Assembly: GCF_020404845.1 (NCBI RefSeq)
Contig: NZ_JAIOJZ010000010.1
Location: forward strand, 62,001-126,000
Length of the DNA: 64,000 nt
DNA from: Streptomyces hyderabadensis
GTDB lineage: Bacteria; Actinomycetota; Actinomycetes; Streptomycetales; Streptomycetaceae
Direction of reading: 5' to 3'
Positions 63,716-64,000 of the stretch are shown here, one piece after another. Made by a program: the position numbers and the translations under genes. The first letter of the stretch is position 1, and every line of letters begins with the position of its first letter. The notes beneath the pieces were generated by a model, which did no database searches, was not told the origin of the DNA, and saw only the letters and a list, made by a program, of their open reading frames with translations.

Positions 63716-64000
63716 TCAGCGCTTGGTCGTGTCCGTCGGCTCGGTGACCGGCCGGGAGCTGGTCACGTCGCCGGGGGCGGCCTGGATGGTGCGCTGCGCC
63801 GCGGACTGCTCGGGGGTGGGCGGGTCGGCCGGGGCGGTCTCGTCGGACTTGGCCTCGCTCTTCATGGCCTTGGCCTCGCTCTTGAGGATGCGCGCCGACT
63901 TGCCGAGCGACCGCGCCATGTCCGGAAGCTTCTTCGCGCCGAACAGCAGGATGATGACGACGAGGATGAGAATGATCTCGGGGGCGCCGAGCCTTCCGAA
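63716..64000 (-). CDS. tatA: Twin-arginine translocase subunit TatA (5' end outside window)
   Basis: 95 codons visible. Single TM ([15 protein letters not shown]) followed by the [27 protein letters not shown] amphipathic helix and a soluble tail. FGRLGAPE at the very window edge shows that only the start codon or so is missing. Upstream of tatC (47 bp), same transcript, giving a TatA-TatC pair that would export the GHL10 protein encoded at 9-10 kb. Confidence 0.95.
   Translation of the reverse strand, partial: FGRLGAPEIILILVVIILLFGAKKLPDMARSLGKSARILKSEAKAMKSEAKSDETAPADPPTPEQSAAQRTIQAAPGDVTSSRPVTEPTDTTKR

Overview
The window is chromosomal DNA from a Streptomyces. It has very high G+C with third-position GC bias, frequent GTG starts, many TAnnnT boxes 5-8 nt before a start codon (typical of leaderless actinobacterial transcripts), and a conservon operon. 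The housekeeping gene order (argCJB, pheST, infC-rpmI-rplT, a glnA4-type cluster, the rar/cvn9-type conservon, a HelY-type helicase, tatA-tatC) matches, from memory, the S. coelicolor segment around SCO1577-SCO1633, so this is probably S. coelicolor or a close relative.

Layout. 1-3.0 kb: arginine biosynthesis argC-argJ-argB (minus, translationally coupled, argB cut by the window edge). 3.0-11.5 kb: mostly single genes: a P-loop kinase-like protein, a barstar-domain protein, DUF6314, a phosphatase-fold protein lacking its catalytic histidines, a GNAT, a divergent MocR regulator/EamA exporter pair with overlapping start codons, DUF1918, a Tat-type secreted GHL10 hydrolase and a 3-hydroxyacyl-CoA dehydrogenase closed by a strong terminator. 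11.6-19.2 kb: an accessory cassette that looks like a prokaryotic conflict (anti-phage or cell-suicide type) system. It holds a SLATT-like two-TM protein, a divergent Nudix-like protein, a 1487-residue caspase-NACHT-beta-propeller protein, and an LCAT/PGAP1-like lipase overlapping it by 11 bp. This is the most interesting part of the window.

19.2-31.8 kb: NUDIX hydrolase, NsdA-like HTH/TPR regulator, pheS-pheT, PAS histidine kinase, TrmH-family methyltransferase, and the infC-rpmI-rplT operon, where infC appears to start at ATC behind a leader with a U-tract terminator hairpin. DUF1844, SseB and a beta-lactamase-fold hydrolase follow. 31.8-37.3 kb: mycosin-like protease with a Pro-rich membrane partner, a fold-type-III PLP enzyme and a DUF2510 membrane protein. 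37.3-42.5 kb: SDR, aldehyde dehydrogenase, GlnA4-like ligase, GntR regulator and class I amidotransferase-like peptidase, which fit gamma-glutamylation and catabolism of an amine such as ethanolamine. 42.9-46.4 kb: LysR/TDT transporter pair, metal-receptor-fold protein, XRE-cupin regulator. 46.8-50.5 kb: glycine betaine/proline-type ABC transporter whose permease carries two fused substrate-binding domains. 50.7-54.8 kb: 5'-3' exonuclease, iron-box-controlled siderophore-interacting protein, repeat-rich spacer, GNAT, pseudouridine synthase. 54.8-59.4 kb: conservon (sensor ATPase, roadblock, DUF742, GTPase, CYP157-like P450). 59.8-64.0 kb: Ski2-like helicase, tatC and tatA (cut by the window end).

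No tRNA, rRNA, insertion sequence or CRISPR array was seen. Noncoding structure consists of long perfect hairpins at operon ends and several families of short dispersed or tandem GC-rich repeats.
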